Assembly (NCBI RefSeq): GCF_014195655.1
Contig: NZ_JACICD010000016.1
Span: 1 to 60,751, forward strand
Length of the DNA stretch: 60,751 nt
Reading direction: 5' to 3'
DNA from: Ancylobacter tetraedralis
GTDB taxonomy: Bacteria > Pseudomonadota > Alphaproteobacteria > Rhizobiales > Xanthobacteraceae
Positions 9,071 through 17,339 of this stretch are shown one piece after another (the stretch's first letter is position 1; each line of letters starts with the position of its first letter). Below the pieces are notes generated by a model. That model worked only from the letters and a program-made list of their open reading frames with translations, made no database searches and was not told where the DNA came from. The translations under genes were made by a program, and so were the position numbers.

Positions 9071-10651
9071 ATGAAAACCGATGCAGATATTCTGATCGTT
9101 GGAGCCGGCCCCACCGGTCTTATGCTGGCCGCGGAACTCCAGCGCCGGGGCGTCGGCTGCCTTCTCATTGACGCCCATGACAAGCCGCTGACCTGGGACC
9201 GGGCGACCGTCGTTCATCCGCGTTCGATCGAGATCTTCGATTCTCTGGGCCTTGCGGATCGTCTGCTGAAGGCGGGCGTCCCACAGCGGACAGCTCGCAT
9301 CCATTCCGATGGCAAAGCGCTGGGGGAGGTGGATCTTTCCCTCAGCGGCAGCCGCTACCCCTTCAATCTTGGTGTGTCCGAGGAGGTGACGGAAGCGATC
9401 CTGACGGATTACCTCGTGCAGCTCGGCGGCACGCCAACTCGCTCCACCCGGTTGATCGGCCTGGCTGAGACGGAGGAAGGTGTTCTCGCCACTCTTGCTG
9501 GCGAGAGTGAAGAAAAGCAGGTCTTCGTGCGCTGGGTCGTCGGATGCGATGGGCATCACAGCACGGTCCGTTCGCTCGCCGGCATCGGGCAGGACGGCCA
9601 CGACATCGAGGAGCCTTGGGCGGTGTTCGACACCACCATTGAGGGCTGGCCCTATTCGCATGAAGCGAATTTCGTCTATTTCGATGAGCCGCCGATCATC
9701 CTGACCGCGCTGCCCGATGAGCGCTGGCGTGTTTATCTCCGGCCGAGCTCTGAGCAATCCGACCTCGTGGAGGATGCGACGGGCACCCTCGGTCGGTACG
9801 TGCCAGACGCGCGCTTCATCGCGGTGGCGAACCCGACGCGCTTTCACTGCCACACCAAGGTGGCGAAGAAGTACCGTTCCGGACGCCTGCTGCTCGCGGG
9901 CGACGCGGCGCATACCTGCAGCCCGATCCAGGGCCACGGCATGAATAGCGGCATGCAGGACGCCTTAAATCTCGCCTGGAAGCTCGCGCTGGTCTGTAAA
10001 GGCCATTGTTCCCACACGCTGCTTGACAGCTATGAGGCGGAACGCCGCCCGGTTGCGCAGAAGTTCACCGCTTCGGGAGATGAAGCCGACCACGCCCAGG
10101 TCCTGAAGAGTCCGGATGATCGGCGCGCGCGCGATGCCTTCATCCGCGGCGTTTTCGCCAACCCGGCCACGCGCCACCAGGAAGCCGTCGCCGAGGCTGA
10201 GTTGGATATCGACTACGGCGCATCACCGATCGTGATGGGTGCGTGGCACGACGCGCTCGCCCCTGGCCAGCTCTGGCCGAGCGATATCGACATCCGGCCC
10301 ACCGATGGGGTACCTGCCGTGTTCCACGCTGGCGCCAAACGGACGGGGCATGTCGCCATCGTCATTGGTGGCGACAAGGCGGAGCCGGACGAACTGACCG
10401 GTCTCCATGGCATCCTCGACGCCTACGCCGGAAGCCCTCTTCTGGAGGCCAGCTTCCTGTTCGCCACGCAGGCCCCCGACCGTGGATTTGCCCGCATCGA
10501 CCAGACGGTCGCGGAGCGGCTGGGCGTCAGTGGCGTGGCGCTCTTTGTCGTTCGGCCTGATGGATATCTCGGGCTGCGCGCCGATCAGCACCACGGAGAA
10601 GCTCTGGCTGCGTATGCAGAACGGCTCCGTTCGCCAGCGATGCTGGCCTAG
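9071..10651 (+). CDS. FAD-dependent aromatic-ring monooxygenase (PheA/TfdB family)
   Basis: The start at 9071 (MKTDADILIVGAGPTGL) puts the Rossmann GxGxxG at the N-terminus; an upstream ATG at 9017 adds unconvincing residues. Class A flavoprotein hydroxylase motifs follow in order: the GAGPTG FAD motif (residues 10-15), GCDGHHSTVR (the DG motif contacting FAD and NADPH), and LLAGDAAHTCSPIQGHGMN (GD motif). A C-terminal thioredoxin-like domain appears from about residue 390. At 526 residues it fits the phenol or polyketide hydroxylase group. It would use NAD(P)H and oxygen to hydroxylate an aromatic ring; the substrate is unknown. A gluconolactonase-like scrap follows it. Confidence 0.88.
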   Translation: MKTDADILIVGAGPTGLMLAAELQRRGVGCLLIDAHDKPLTWDRATVVHPRSIEIFDSLGLADRLLKAGVPQRTARIHSDGKALGEVDLSLSGSRYPFNLGVSEEVTEAILTDYLVQLGGTPTRSTRLIGLAETEEGVLATLAGESEEKQVFVRWVVGCDGHHSTVRSLAGIGQDGHDIEEPWAVFDTTIEGWPYSHEANFVYFDEPPIILTALPDERWRVYLRPSSEQSDLVEDATGTLGRYVPDARFIAVANPTRFHCHTKVAKKYRSGRLLLAGDAAHTCSPIQGHGMNSGMQDALNLAWKLALVCKGHCSHTLLDSYEAERRPVAQKFTASGDEADHAQVLKSPDDRRARDAFIRGVFANPATRHQEAVAEAELDIDYGASPIVMGAWHDALAPGQLWPSDIDIRPTDGVPAVFHAGAKRTGHVAIVIGGDKAEPDELTGLHGILDAYAGSPLLEASFLFATQAPDRGFARIDQTVAERLGVSGVALFVVRPDGYLGLRADQHHGEALAAYAERLRSPAMLA

Positions 10652-10675
10652 AAGCGGCGGGCATGAGTGAATGCG

Positions 10676-10800
10676 AGGTTCTCGCTGCGCAGGGACGTGC
10701 CCGCCAACATATGGACGTCAGCGCCGCGTGCCGTACACCGCTATGCCCCCGATGGCACCCCGCTCGGCGCGCTGGCGATGCCCGTGGGTTACGATGGCGA
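10676..10800 (+). pseudogene. fragment resembling SMP-30/gluconolactonase C-terminal part
   Basis: In one frame this stretch reads NIWTSAPRAVHRYAPDGTPL. That closely follows the pattern of the SMP-30/gluconolactonase beta-propeller (N-W-TSA-DGVH-YAPDGT-LG). Homology-like text is lost on both sides, and no start or complete domain exists. It looks like a roughly 35-residue remnant of a gene lost by deletion, lying just after the monooxygenase. The call rests on recollection of the family pattern only. Confidence 0.4.
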
Positions 10801-11034
10801 GCACCCTGAAGCGGCGACGGTCGCTGATTGTGTTGGAGAGAAATCGAGGCTCGAGCGCGCGCGTGCAGGATCTGGCCCGAGCATGGGCTTGCGCTTTTTG
10901 CGGCGACGTCCTTCACGTGGCGATGGCCCGAGGAGCCCGGCAGTTGATCGTCTGTTCCCTGACCCGAGCACTAAGGCCAGCCTGAAACTGTGTCGCGCCT
11001 GAAAGCGGACATCCTGGTCGTCGGCGACAGGTCC

Positions 11035-11100
11035 GCTTCTCGTTTGAAGTCCCCAATAGCGGACCGTCTGCCACCGGCCCCGAACCGACCACTCGTCGTC
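11035..11100. repeat. dispersed intergenic repeat, copy A
   Basis: Bases 11035-11083 match 14299-14347 (copy B) at 44 of 49 positions without gaps, around the shared core CAATAGCGGAC. Bases 11075-11100 match 20839-20864 (copy C) at 23 of 26. Copies A, B and C all lie in intergenic, non-core DNA. A related short motif (CTGAAAGCGGAC) precedes this copy at about 10999 and follows copy B at about 14407, so the element is probably longer and rearranged. Confidence 0.75.
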
Positions 11101-11150
11101 TGCGCAGCGAACGTCTGCCTCTCGCGCGTCGCGGTACATCGCGAGTATCC

Positions 11151-11330
11151 CTATTTTTCCAGGATGCTCTCCGCACAATCGGCCAAGGCGCGCACCTTTG
11201 ATTTGGCGAGGCGCCCCGTGTAATACGGCCCACTGATCGACGGGCGGCAGCGTCCAGTCTTCGAGCACCCGCCGGACTGCGCCGATCTCCAGCTCAAGGG
11301 CGAACGTCCAGGCGGAGTTGAACGTCAGCC
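11151..11330 (-). pseudogene. LysR-type regulator, C-terminal fragment with frameshift
   Basis: On the minus strand one frame reads FNSAWTFALELEIGAVRRVL then EDWTLPPVDQWAV. A shift of one frame continues as YTGRLAKSKVRALADCAESI and ends at a TAG at 11151-11153. The two halves together make the normal tail of a LysR substrate-binding domain (RRVLEDW-LPPVD-WAV-PTGR). No N-terminal half is present. It is therefore a dead fragment with both a truncation and a frameshift. It is distinct from the second LysR tail at 11434. Confidence 0.65.
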
Positions 11331-11433
11331 CTTATCGTCGAGCGCTGCCGCACGAATGCCCTCCGCAGCGTTCAACCGCACACGTCCTCTGACCGGGCTC
11401 GGCCGACTAACAGATCGAGAAAGACTGGCGCTC

Positions 11434-11646
11434 CTAGGCGAGGCTCCCAGCGAACCTTTCGGCGAGCCTCTGCGCTTTGAAGGCGTCGCCGACCCAGTCG
11501 ATGAACACCCGGGACTTCGCGGGAAGCAGCGTGCGAGAAGGGTAGTAGATCGAGATCGCCCCTGCGTCGCAGTACCAGCGCGGCACGAGGCGGATGAGGC
11601 TGCCGTCACCGAGTTCGGCTATGTCGTGCGGCAGGGTGTCGGACAT
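11434..11646 (-). pseudogene. LysR-type regulator, second C-terminal fragment
   Basis: The minus strand encodes LPHDIAELGDGSLIRLVPRW, then ISIYYPSRTLLPAKSRVFID, ending AERFAGSLA and a TAG at 11434-11436. This is the last 65 or so residues of a LysR-family effector domain. Upstream the frame stops being LysR-like at about 11640, exactly where IS110 transposase text begins on the other strand. The rest of the gene appears to have been removed by the insertion or a linked deletion. Confidence 0.7.
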
Positions 11647-12183
11647 GTCGGCAAGCTGGTCGAGATCGTCGGCGATCCCGCATCAGACATCCCGGCTGAA
11701 GCACGGCCGGTACTGGTCGTCATCGCACAGGGTTTGCAGGCACTGCAGACGCAGATCGCTCTTCTCGACCGAGAGATCGCGGCCCGGGCAAAGGCAGACC
11801 CGGTGGCGCAGCGGTTGATGACCGTCCCGGGCATTGGTCCGGTCATCGCGACGGCGCTGGTCGCACTGGCGCCAGCCGCCAGCACCTTCCGCCGCGGGCG
11901 CGACTTCGCGGCCTGGCTGGGTCTCGTCCCGCGACAGCACTCCAGCGGCGGCAAAGAGCGGCTCGGGCGAACGACCAAGATGGGGGAGCGCAGCCTGCGA
12001 CGGCTTCTGATCCTAGGCGCGAGCTCGGCGACCAAGGTCGCGGCGCGCGATCCCGACAAGGCTAGCGGCTGGCTGGCCGGTATGTTGGCGCGCAAGCCGC
12101 GTATGCTGGTCACGGTCGCACTGGCCAACAAGATGGCAAGGATCGATCGTCTGGGCGCTGATGGCGCACGGCGGATTCTATAG
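11645..12183 (+). pseudogene. IS110-family transposase, 5'-truncated
   Basis: The plus strand encodes the C-terminal half of an IS110-type recombinase. It has a coiled region (LQTQIALLDREIAARAKADP), then MTVPGIGPVIATALVALAP, FAAWLGLVPRQHSSGGK and LGRTTKMGERSLRRLL, ending at a stop at 12181-12183. The SSGG segment holds the serine expected in the Transposase_20 domain. The N-terminal RuvC-like DEDD domain is missing. The open frame extends left to 11356, but there it is only the antisense of the LysR fragment. About 180 residues remain of a normal 320-400, so it cannot be an active transposase. Confidence 0.8.
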
Positions 12184-12387
12184 AGCTCCGGCCGCGGCGG
12201 CATAACAGCCACGGCTCGAGGCGTCAGGGACGCAAGGTAAGGTCAGCAGAGAGGTATGGCGCAACGGTCAGCAGACGGGGTCGGGAAAACCAGTGAAATG
12301 TCCGGGCGCCTCGAGCGCGCAAAAGCGATCTGGACCCGATCCGCGATCTCCATACAGGCCAGCAGCCGTGATGATGGCTGCATCAAC
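12184..12387 (+). mobile_element. probable right end of the IS110-type element (non-coding)
   Basis: About 200 non-coding bases separate the transposase stop from the point (about 12387) where the dehydrogenase fragment loses its family pattern. A long non-coding flank is typical of IS110/IS1111 elements, which have no terminal inverted repeats and carry a guide (bridge/seek) RNA in one flank. I infer that this stretch is the element's right end. The exact boundary and any RNA cannot be fixed by eye. Confidence 0.45.
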
Positions 12388-12660
12388 AGGCCGGACATAG
12401 ACCTCGTCCCCCGCCTTGAAACGGCGGACCTTCGCGCCTACCCGCACGACCCGTCCCGCCATGTCGTGTCCCAGAATGAAAGGCGGGCGATAGGGAAGGA
12501 GGGGCTTGAAGGCGCCGTCGCGGATCTTGGAATCCAGAGGGTTCAGGCCGGCGGCATGAATGTCCACCAGGACATCCTCATCCCCCAATTCCGGCTCCGG
12601 CCTGTCGCCAAAGCGCAGGGCGCCGCCTTTCTTGTATCTATCGAGGATGAACGCCTTCAT
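12388..12660 (-). pseudogene. medium-chain dehydrogenase/quinone oxidoreductase, N-terminal fragment
   Basis: The first 90 or so residues, read from the ATG at 12660, follow the zinc-independent MDR family well: MKAFILDRYKKGG, GLNPLDSKIRDG, PPFILGHDMAGRVVRVG and FKAGDEVYVRP. After that the sequence diverges abruptly, and the frame stops at 12268. The nucleotide-binding domain is absent. It was probably cut by the neighbouring IS110-type insertion. Its start lies 34 bases after the SDR stop on the same strand, so the two were probably once an operon controlled by the TetR regulator. Confidence 0.75.
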
Positions 12661-12693
12661 GAGGGTGTGCTCTCTGGGCTCGTGCGCAAAGGC

Positions 12694-13482
12694 TCAGTCC
12701 GCCGTCCGGTAACGCGCCGCGGCGTGTTCCTGGCGGGTGTTCGGCAGCATGGCCTGACGCGCGGCCTGATAGGCGGTCCACTGCTCCTCATCGGGCAGCG
12801 GCGGGATGGTGACGGCCTCGCGGCGGTCGAAGCCGACCAGCGCCGCGTCGACGAGCTCTTCGACGTCCATCACCCCGGCCATGGCATCGACGTCCGCGCC
12901 GACGTGCCCCCAGATCTCGGTGCGCGTGGCGGCGGGGAGCACCGCCTGGACATAGACGCCCTTCGGGCCGAGCTCGAGGCTGAGCCCCTGCGACAGGAAA
13001 AGCACGAAGGCCTTCGTCGCCCCATAGACGGTCATGCCGAATTCCGGCGCGATCCCGACCACCGAGCCGATATTGACGATCGCGCCCGTGCCGGCCTTTG
13101 CCAGACGCGGCGCGATGGCACTGGCCAGCCGCAGGACGGCTGTGGTGTTGAGGGCGAGCAACTGCGCGACGTCATCGGTGCTCTGCTCGATGAAGCTGCC
13201 GCCAATGGCCGTTCCGGCATTGTTGATGAGGATGCCGATGCGGGCGTCGCCGCGCAGGCGGGCTTCCACGACACCGAGATCAGCGGGCTGTGTGAGGTCG
13301 GCCGTGATGATGTCGATCGCAACGCCGGTTTCTTCACGCAGGCGGGTCGCCAGCGCCTCCATGCGCCCCGTGTTGCGGGCAACCAGCACCAGATCATGCC
13401 CACGGCGGGCGAAACGCTCGGCATAAGCCGCGCCGATGCCGGTGGAGGCGCCGGTGATAAGAACGGAGGGGTGTGCGGCCAT
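12694..13482 (-). CDS. short-chain dehydrogenase/reductase (SDR)
   Basis: This classical SDR has 262 residues. It shows VLITGASTGIGAAYAERFA (cofactor TGxxxGIG), NNAG near residue 90, and the catalytic YGATK (Tyr-x3-Lys) around residue 155. The start is taken at 13482; upstream codons of the frame cover the operator region and are not protein-like. It would oxidise or reduce an alcohol/carbonyl using NAD(P); the substrate is unknown. It is divergent from the TetR regulator at 13593, which probably represses it. The truncated dehydrogenase downstream was probably its operon partner. Confidence 0.9.
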   Translation of the reverse strand: MAAHPSVLITGASTGIGAAYAERFARRGHDLVLVARNTGRMEALATRLREETGVAIDIITADLTQPADLGVVEARLRGDARIGILINNAGTAIGGSFIEQSTDDVAQLLALNTTAVLRLASAIAPRLAKAGTGAIVNIGSVVGIAPEFGMTVYGATKAFVLFLSQGLSLELGPKGVYVQAVLPAATRTEIWGHVGADVDAMAGVMDVEELVDAALVGFDRREAVTIPPLPDEEQWTAYQAARQAMLPNTRQEHAAARYRTAD

Positions 13483-13510
13483 GGGTTGCTCTCTCTTCAA
13501 TTCGTAGCCA

Positions 13511-13560
13511 TATTCATGATGAATATCATGATTGAGTCTAAATATGACGATCATCATGTA
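13511..13560. promoter_or_regulatory. candidate TetR operator between SDR and tetR genes
   Basis: The 110-base divergent gap holds an A+T-rich island in otherwise G+C-rich DNA. It contains an inverted repeat CATGATGA (13515-13522) / TCATCATG (13551-13558), and an additional self-complementary ATCATGAT in between (about 13525-13532). Such repeats next to a TetR gene are the usual operator arrangement. Assignment is by position and symmetry only. Confidence 0.55.
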
Positions 13561-13592
13561 ACTGTCAATGACGGGCGTCGGAGCATTCTGAA

Positions 13593-14156
13593 ATGAAGGT
13601 CAGCCGCGAGCAGATGGCGGAGAACCGCCGCCGCATCCTCGACGCTGCCAGCGCGCTGTTTCGCGACAGGGGGTTCGACGCGGTCAGCGTGGCCGAGGTG
13701 ATGAAGGCCGCCGGGCTCACCCATGGCGGCTTCTATGGGCATTTCGGTTCAAAGGATGATCTGGTCGCGCAGACCCTGGCTCATGTCCTCGCGGTGCCCC
13801 CCGGCGGGAACACCGAAATCCGCGCCTATCTCGAGGCCTATCTGTCGCCGCGCCATCGCGACAACCCGGCCGCGGGTTGCCCCACGGCGGGACTTGCGGC
13901 GGCCATCCGCCACCAGTCACCCATGGCACGCGAAGCGATGACCGAAGGGTTGCGCTCGCAGATCGCCCGTCTCGAGATGGCGCTCCCGCTGGCGGACCCG
14001 GCCGGCCGTCGTCAGGCAGCGATTGGAAGCTGGGCGGCGATGGTGGGCGCCGTCGTCCTCGCCCGCGCAATTGATGACCCCGCTCTTTCGGACGAGATCC
14101 TAGAGCAGACCCGCGCCTGGATCGAGGCGGGGACCGTGGATGGGTCAGCCTTGTAA
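13593..14156 (+). CDS. TetR-family transcriptional repressor
   Basis: This 187-residue protein has the N-terminal TetR helix-turn-helix: ILDAASALFRDRGFDAVSVA, then AGLTHGGFYGHFGSKDDLV. The C-terminal ligand domain includes the short conserved NPAAGCPTAGLA segment common in regulators of oxidoreductase genes. It is divergent from the SDR gene, with an inverted repeat between them, and so is probably a local repressor of that gene and itself. The inducer is unknown. Confidence 0.92.
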   Translation: MKVSREQMAENRRRILDAASALFRDRGFDAVSVAEVMKAAGLTHGGFYGHFGSKDDLVAQTLAHVLAVPPGGNTEIRAYLEAYLSPRHRDNPAAGCPTAGLAAAIRHQSPMAREAMTEGLRSQIARLEMALPLADPAGRRQAAIGSWAAMVGAVVLARAIDDPALSDEILEQTRAWIEAGTVDGSAL

Positions 14157-14686
14157 TTACAAGGCCTTCAACGGAGTTAGATCGCATCCCCGGCTAGCAG
14201 TAGACCACCACCAATTCGATATGGACTTCGAAGCGGACGTTTCGAAGGCAGCCGTTTGGTCAGCTTCGCCCTCGGCAATTCACCGGCGCGATATGTTGGC
14301 TTCTTGTTTGAAGTCCTCAATAGCGGACAGTTTCCCACCGGCCCCGACGCCGTATGTCAGCAAAGCGCCCCGATCTCGGCCGTAGAGATCGGACGTGCGA
14401 TTTCCTGAAAGCAGACGTTGCTGCTTGCCGCTTCACGGTCATGGATGCGCCAAGAGCCGACCTTCGCGGTAGCGCCATCTGCAGACATTCGCGCCAAGCC
14501 GAAATGCCGAAGTTGGTTTTCTCCTCGGGTACTGGATTTGGGTTGGCCCGCGGCGACGCTTCGCGCATGACGCCCAGCCAAGCGAAACCGTGTTGATCTT
14601 GCTCTTCGGCAGAAAGCCTTGGCAACTCCACCCGCCAGCGAATCACCTGGCAGCCGACTCGCTATAAGATGGCGAAACTAAACTAG
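14157..14686. other. 530-base intergenic region with repeat copy B
   Basis: There is no gene-like frame. The region holds dispersed repeat copy B (14299-14347) and more repeat-like motif (CTGAAAGCAGACG near 14407). It separates the SDR/TetR pair from the HEPN/AlbA_2 island. A promoter for the island's first gene must lie near its right end, but no clear -35/-10 pair was recognised. Confidence 0.5.
14299..14347. repeat. dispersed intergenic repeat, copy B
   Basis: The 49 bases match 11035-11083 (copy A) with 5 mismatches and no gaps, sharing GTTTGAAGTCC and CAATAGCGGAC. It lies 340 bases before the first gene of the 14.7-20.7 kb island. Copy C lies about 150 bases after the island's last gene, so the island is bracketed by related repeats. 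Confidence 0.75.
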
Positions 14687-16042
14687 GTGGGACCCGTGGC
14701 GGAACTGCTGACTGCACAGCTAGAGGCGCTTGTCGCTTCGCCCAGGGAAGACCTGGGCGTCGAGATAAAGTCGTGGCTGGACCTCACGAACAAGGACGAC
14801 TGCGCCACCCTGGCGAAGATCATCATCGCCCTAGCCAACCATGGCGGCGGGTTCATCATCCTCGGGATGCGAGAGACCGAGGCTGGCAAGTTCGAGGAGG
14901 CGCCAGGTCGCCCGGTCACCTTGGCGGGCTACAAGCAGGACATCATCGCCGGCATCGCCGCCGCCTACGCTGAGCCGGCCATTCAAGTCGGGGTCTACCA
15001 AGTTAATGGGGGCGTGGGTGTGTACCCCGTCGTCCAGGTCCCCGGCGGCCATCGGACGCCTATCCAAGCCAAGAGGGGCAGCCCTGATCAAAAGACGCTG
15101 TTGGTTGGGCGTGTCTACATCCGGCGGCCTAAGCCGGAGAGTGCCGAACCCGGAACGGCGGCGGAATGGCGCGAGCTGATCGACCGTTGCGTTCGGGCGA
15201 CTCGCGATGATCTCCTGGACGCCATTCGCGGCATCCTCGATGGGCGCGAGACGCAAAGCCTCCCGCTGCCGCCTAGCGAAGAAGCGCAGCTCGCCGCCTG
15301 GGCCGATGACGGCCTGGAGCGCTGGATCGCGCGGGCGCCCATCTCGCCGACGATGGTGAAGCTCCTTCCGCCAGGCTTCTACCGGGTGGCATACAAGCTC
15401 GTCGGTCAGACCACCGCCATCGAAGCCCCTGAGCTGCTGGAGGCGGTCAACAGCGCGACTACGCGGCATACAGGCTGGTCGCCGTTCTGGGTGCCAACTC
15501 GCGCCGGCATCAAGCCCTATGTGAAGGACGGGGCGGTCGAATGCTTTATCGCCGCCGAAGACGCCCGGCGCATGGTGGACGACCCGGCTCATGCCGATTT
15601 CTGGCGGGTGAGCCCTACCGGCGAAGCGGTGCTGATCCGGGGGTTCGATGAGGACAGCCACCCCGAGCGCATGAAGCCCGGCACGGTGTTCGACGTCACC
15701 TTGCCGGTCTGGCGCATCGGTGACTGCCTCCTTCAGGCCGCCAGGTTTGCGGCGGCCATCGGCCGGCCTGATGCCGAAATCGTATTCTCCGTGAAGTGGA
15801 GCGGCTTAGCGAGGCGCAGCCTGACCCACGTCGAAGGGCGTCGACTGATCGACGAAGGCTATATCTCCCAGCAAGACACCCTAGATCGGGTGATGACCGT
15901 CCGGGCCGCCCAGGTCGCCGACAGTCTTCCGGAGATCCTGTTCGAGTTCCTAAAGCCCCTTTACGCGCTCTTCGACTTCTTCCAGCTTCCCAAGAGCCTC
16001 GTTGATGAGGAGGCGCAACGCCTCCGCCAAGGTCGGTTCTGA
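14687..16042 (+). CDS. Schlafen/AlbA_2-type (divergent AAA_4) protein
   Basis: The protein has 451 residues from the GTG at 14687. A second in-frame GTG at 14696 has a closer purine-rich site (AGGTGG) and is equally possible. Residues 20-140 carry the AlbA_2/Schlafen pattern: EIKSW, then LAKIIIALANHGGGFIILGM. Schlafen-group proteins bind or cleave nucleic acid, and this domain is common in anti-phage and regulatory proteins. The remaining 300 residues show no recognised domain. A HEPN gene on the same strand starts 64 bases downstream, so the two are probably co-transcribed. Function is unknown; a defence or RNA-targeting role is inferred from the domain and its partner. Confidence 0.75.
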   Translation: MGPVAELLTAQLEALVASPREDLGVEIKSWLDLTNKDDCATLAKIIIALANHGGGFIILGMRETEAGKFEEAPGRPVTLAGYKQDIIAGIAAAYAEPAIQVGVYQVNGGVGVYPVVQVPGGHRTPIQAKRGSPDQKTLLVGRVYIRRPKPESAEPGTAAEWRELIDRCVRATRDDLLDAIRGILDGRETQSLPLPPSEEAQLAAWADDGLERWIARAPISPTMVKLLPPGFYRVAYKLVGQTTAIEAPELLEAVNSATTRHTGWSPFWVPTRAGIKPYVKDGAVECFIAAEDARRMVDDPAHADFWRVSPTGEAVLIRGFDEDSHPERMKPGTVFDVTLPVWRIGDCLLQAARFAAAIGRPDAEIVFSVKWSGLARRSLTHVEGRRLIDEGYISQQDTLDRVMTVRAAQVADSLPEILFEFLKPLYALFDFFQLPKSLVDEEAQRLRQGRF

Positions 16043-16106
16043 CGCACGACCGAGGCGAAGCCGCAGAGCCTCCAAACCGACGCGCGGCAAATGAGGTTGA
16101 GGCCAC

Positions 16107-17339
16107 GTGCCACTGGTGCAGACCGCGCCGTTGAAGCATGGTTCGGCCATGACAACCGACCCTGATCTCCTGCGCATCATTAACGATACCCTCTCGGCGG
16201 CCGGAACAGCATTCTCTCAGGGGCACCTGCCCCGTACGGCCGACAGCCCCGACATCTGGGAGATATCCCGGCTGTTACGTGAGGCAATGGACACCCATCC
16301 AGAGTTCGCAGGGCCGGCTAGCCGGTTCTTCCTCGGCAAACAGCTCGCCTTTTTCAACCAGCACCAAGCGGTCAACCTGCTACGGGTTGCCCTGACCCGC
16401 GGTCCGGACGGCGCGCTCGCCTGGTACCGAACCATCCGGGCAGTGCGTCGCACGCCCATGCGGGTCGTCGGCGAAGTCTACGGCTTGCTCGTTCAGGAGC
16501 CGTACCGGTTTTCGAATGGCGTGACCCTGATGCCGGTGAGTGCGCTTCCGGATAGTCCCAACTCGGCAATGCTCAAACAGCGGGCCTTTTTCGGAATGCA
16601 CATGGACTTCCCGGCTGCGGTGATGTTCGAGGTCAGCGACGTCGAAGGCGAAGACGGCCACGATGGAGGTCACGCCCGGTTTCAGGAGATTACCGCGACG
16701 CTGCGGTGGACGATCGACGCTTTCGTGCTTGCTGATGACGTCGCACCCACCGTCAGTGTGGTGTGGCAGGAGTTCGCCGATCCCGAATTCCATCCCGCAG
16801 AATTCGGGCGGATATGGATGGGCTCACAGCACGAGGGCCGACTCCCCAACCATCCGATCCAGGTGACGCCCGAGATGACCGAGTGGGTCGAGCGCTACCT
16901 CACCCTGCATGAGAACGTCGCCAATGCCTGCCGTGTCCCAATCCAGCGGCTCAATCTCGCCCGTCGGCGCTTCGCCCCGGGTGACAAGGCGATCGACGGC
17001 AGCGTTTGCCTGGAGGCGCTGTTGTCGGGGAACGCGCGTGGCGAACTCACCCATCGCCTTTCCGTGCGCACGGCGCTGCTTCTCGGCCGGACCTTGGAAG
17101 ACCGCATCGCCATCGCCGAGCGCGTCCGTAAGTTCTACAGCCTCCGCAGCGATGTCGTGCATGGCAGCGCGCCTAAGAAAGAGGCCGCTAATCGCCAGGT
17201 CACGGAGGATGGCCTTGCCCTCTGCGTTAGCGTGTTGAGGGCGGTGGTGATGTCGGGCGAAGTGCCGAAGCCCGAGGAATGGGAGCTGTCGGGAGGCCCG
17301 CCCTGGAATCTCTTCAGTCCCGCCGCCACGCAAGACTAA
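16107..17339 (+). CDS. HEPN-domain protein (Apea-like), putative RNase
   Basis: The 410-residue frame starts at a GTG (16107) with GAGG just upstream; an ATG at 16149 is an alternative. The C-terminal part (about residues 285-385) has the form DKAIDGSVCLEALL, then FYSLRSDVVHGS. The R347-x4-H352 motif is the HEPN ribonuclease signature, in an Apea-like arrangement (start of helix with an ID...ALEALL, later R-x4-H). The first 280 residues are unrecognised and may be a sensor. HEPN RNases are common effectors in toxin-antitoxin and abortive-infection systems. The same-strand AlbA_2 gene upstream is its probable partner. Confidence 0.75.
   Translation: MPLVQTAPLKHGSAMTTDPDLLRIINDTLSAAGTAFSQGHLPRTADSPDIWEISRLLREAMDTHPEFAGPASRFFLGKQLAFFNQHQAVNLLRVALTRGPDGALAWYRTIRAVRRTPMRVVGEVYGLLVQEPYRFSNGVTLMPVSALPDSPNSAMLKQRAFFGMHMDFPAAVMFEVSDVEGEDGHDGGHARFQEITATLRWTIDAFVLADDVAPTVSVVWQEFADPEFHPAEFGRIWMGSQHEGRLPNHPIQVTPEMTEWVERYLTLHENVANACRVPIQRLNLARRRFAPGDKAIDGSVCLEALLSGNARGELTHRLSVRTALLLGRTLEDRIAIAERVRKFYSLRSDVVHGSAPKKEAANRQVTEDGLALCVSVLRAVVMSGEVPKPEEWELSGGPPWNLFSPAATQD

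Noticed and set aside
12256..13596. 446-residue plus-strand frame over the dehydrogenase fragment and SDR gene
   Set aside because: It is the antisense shadow of the SDR and MDR coding strands; the minus-strand products show clear catalytic motifs.
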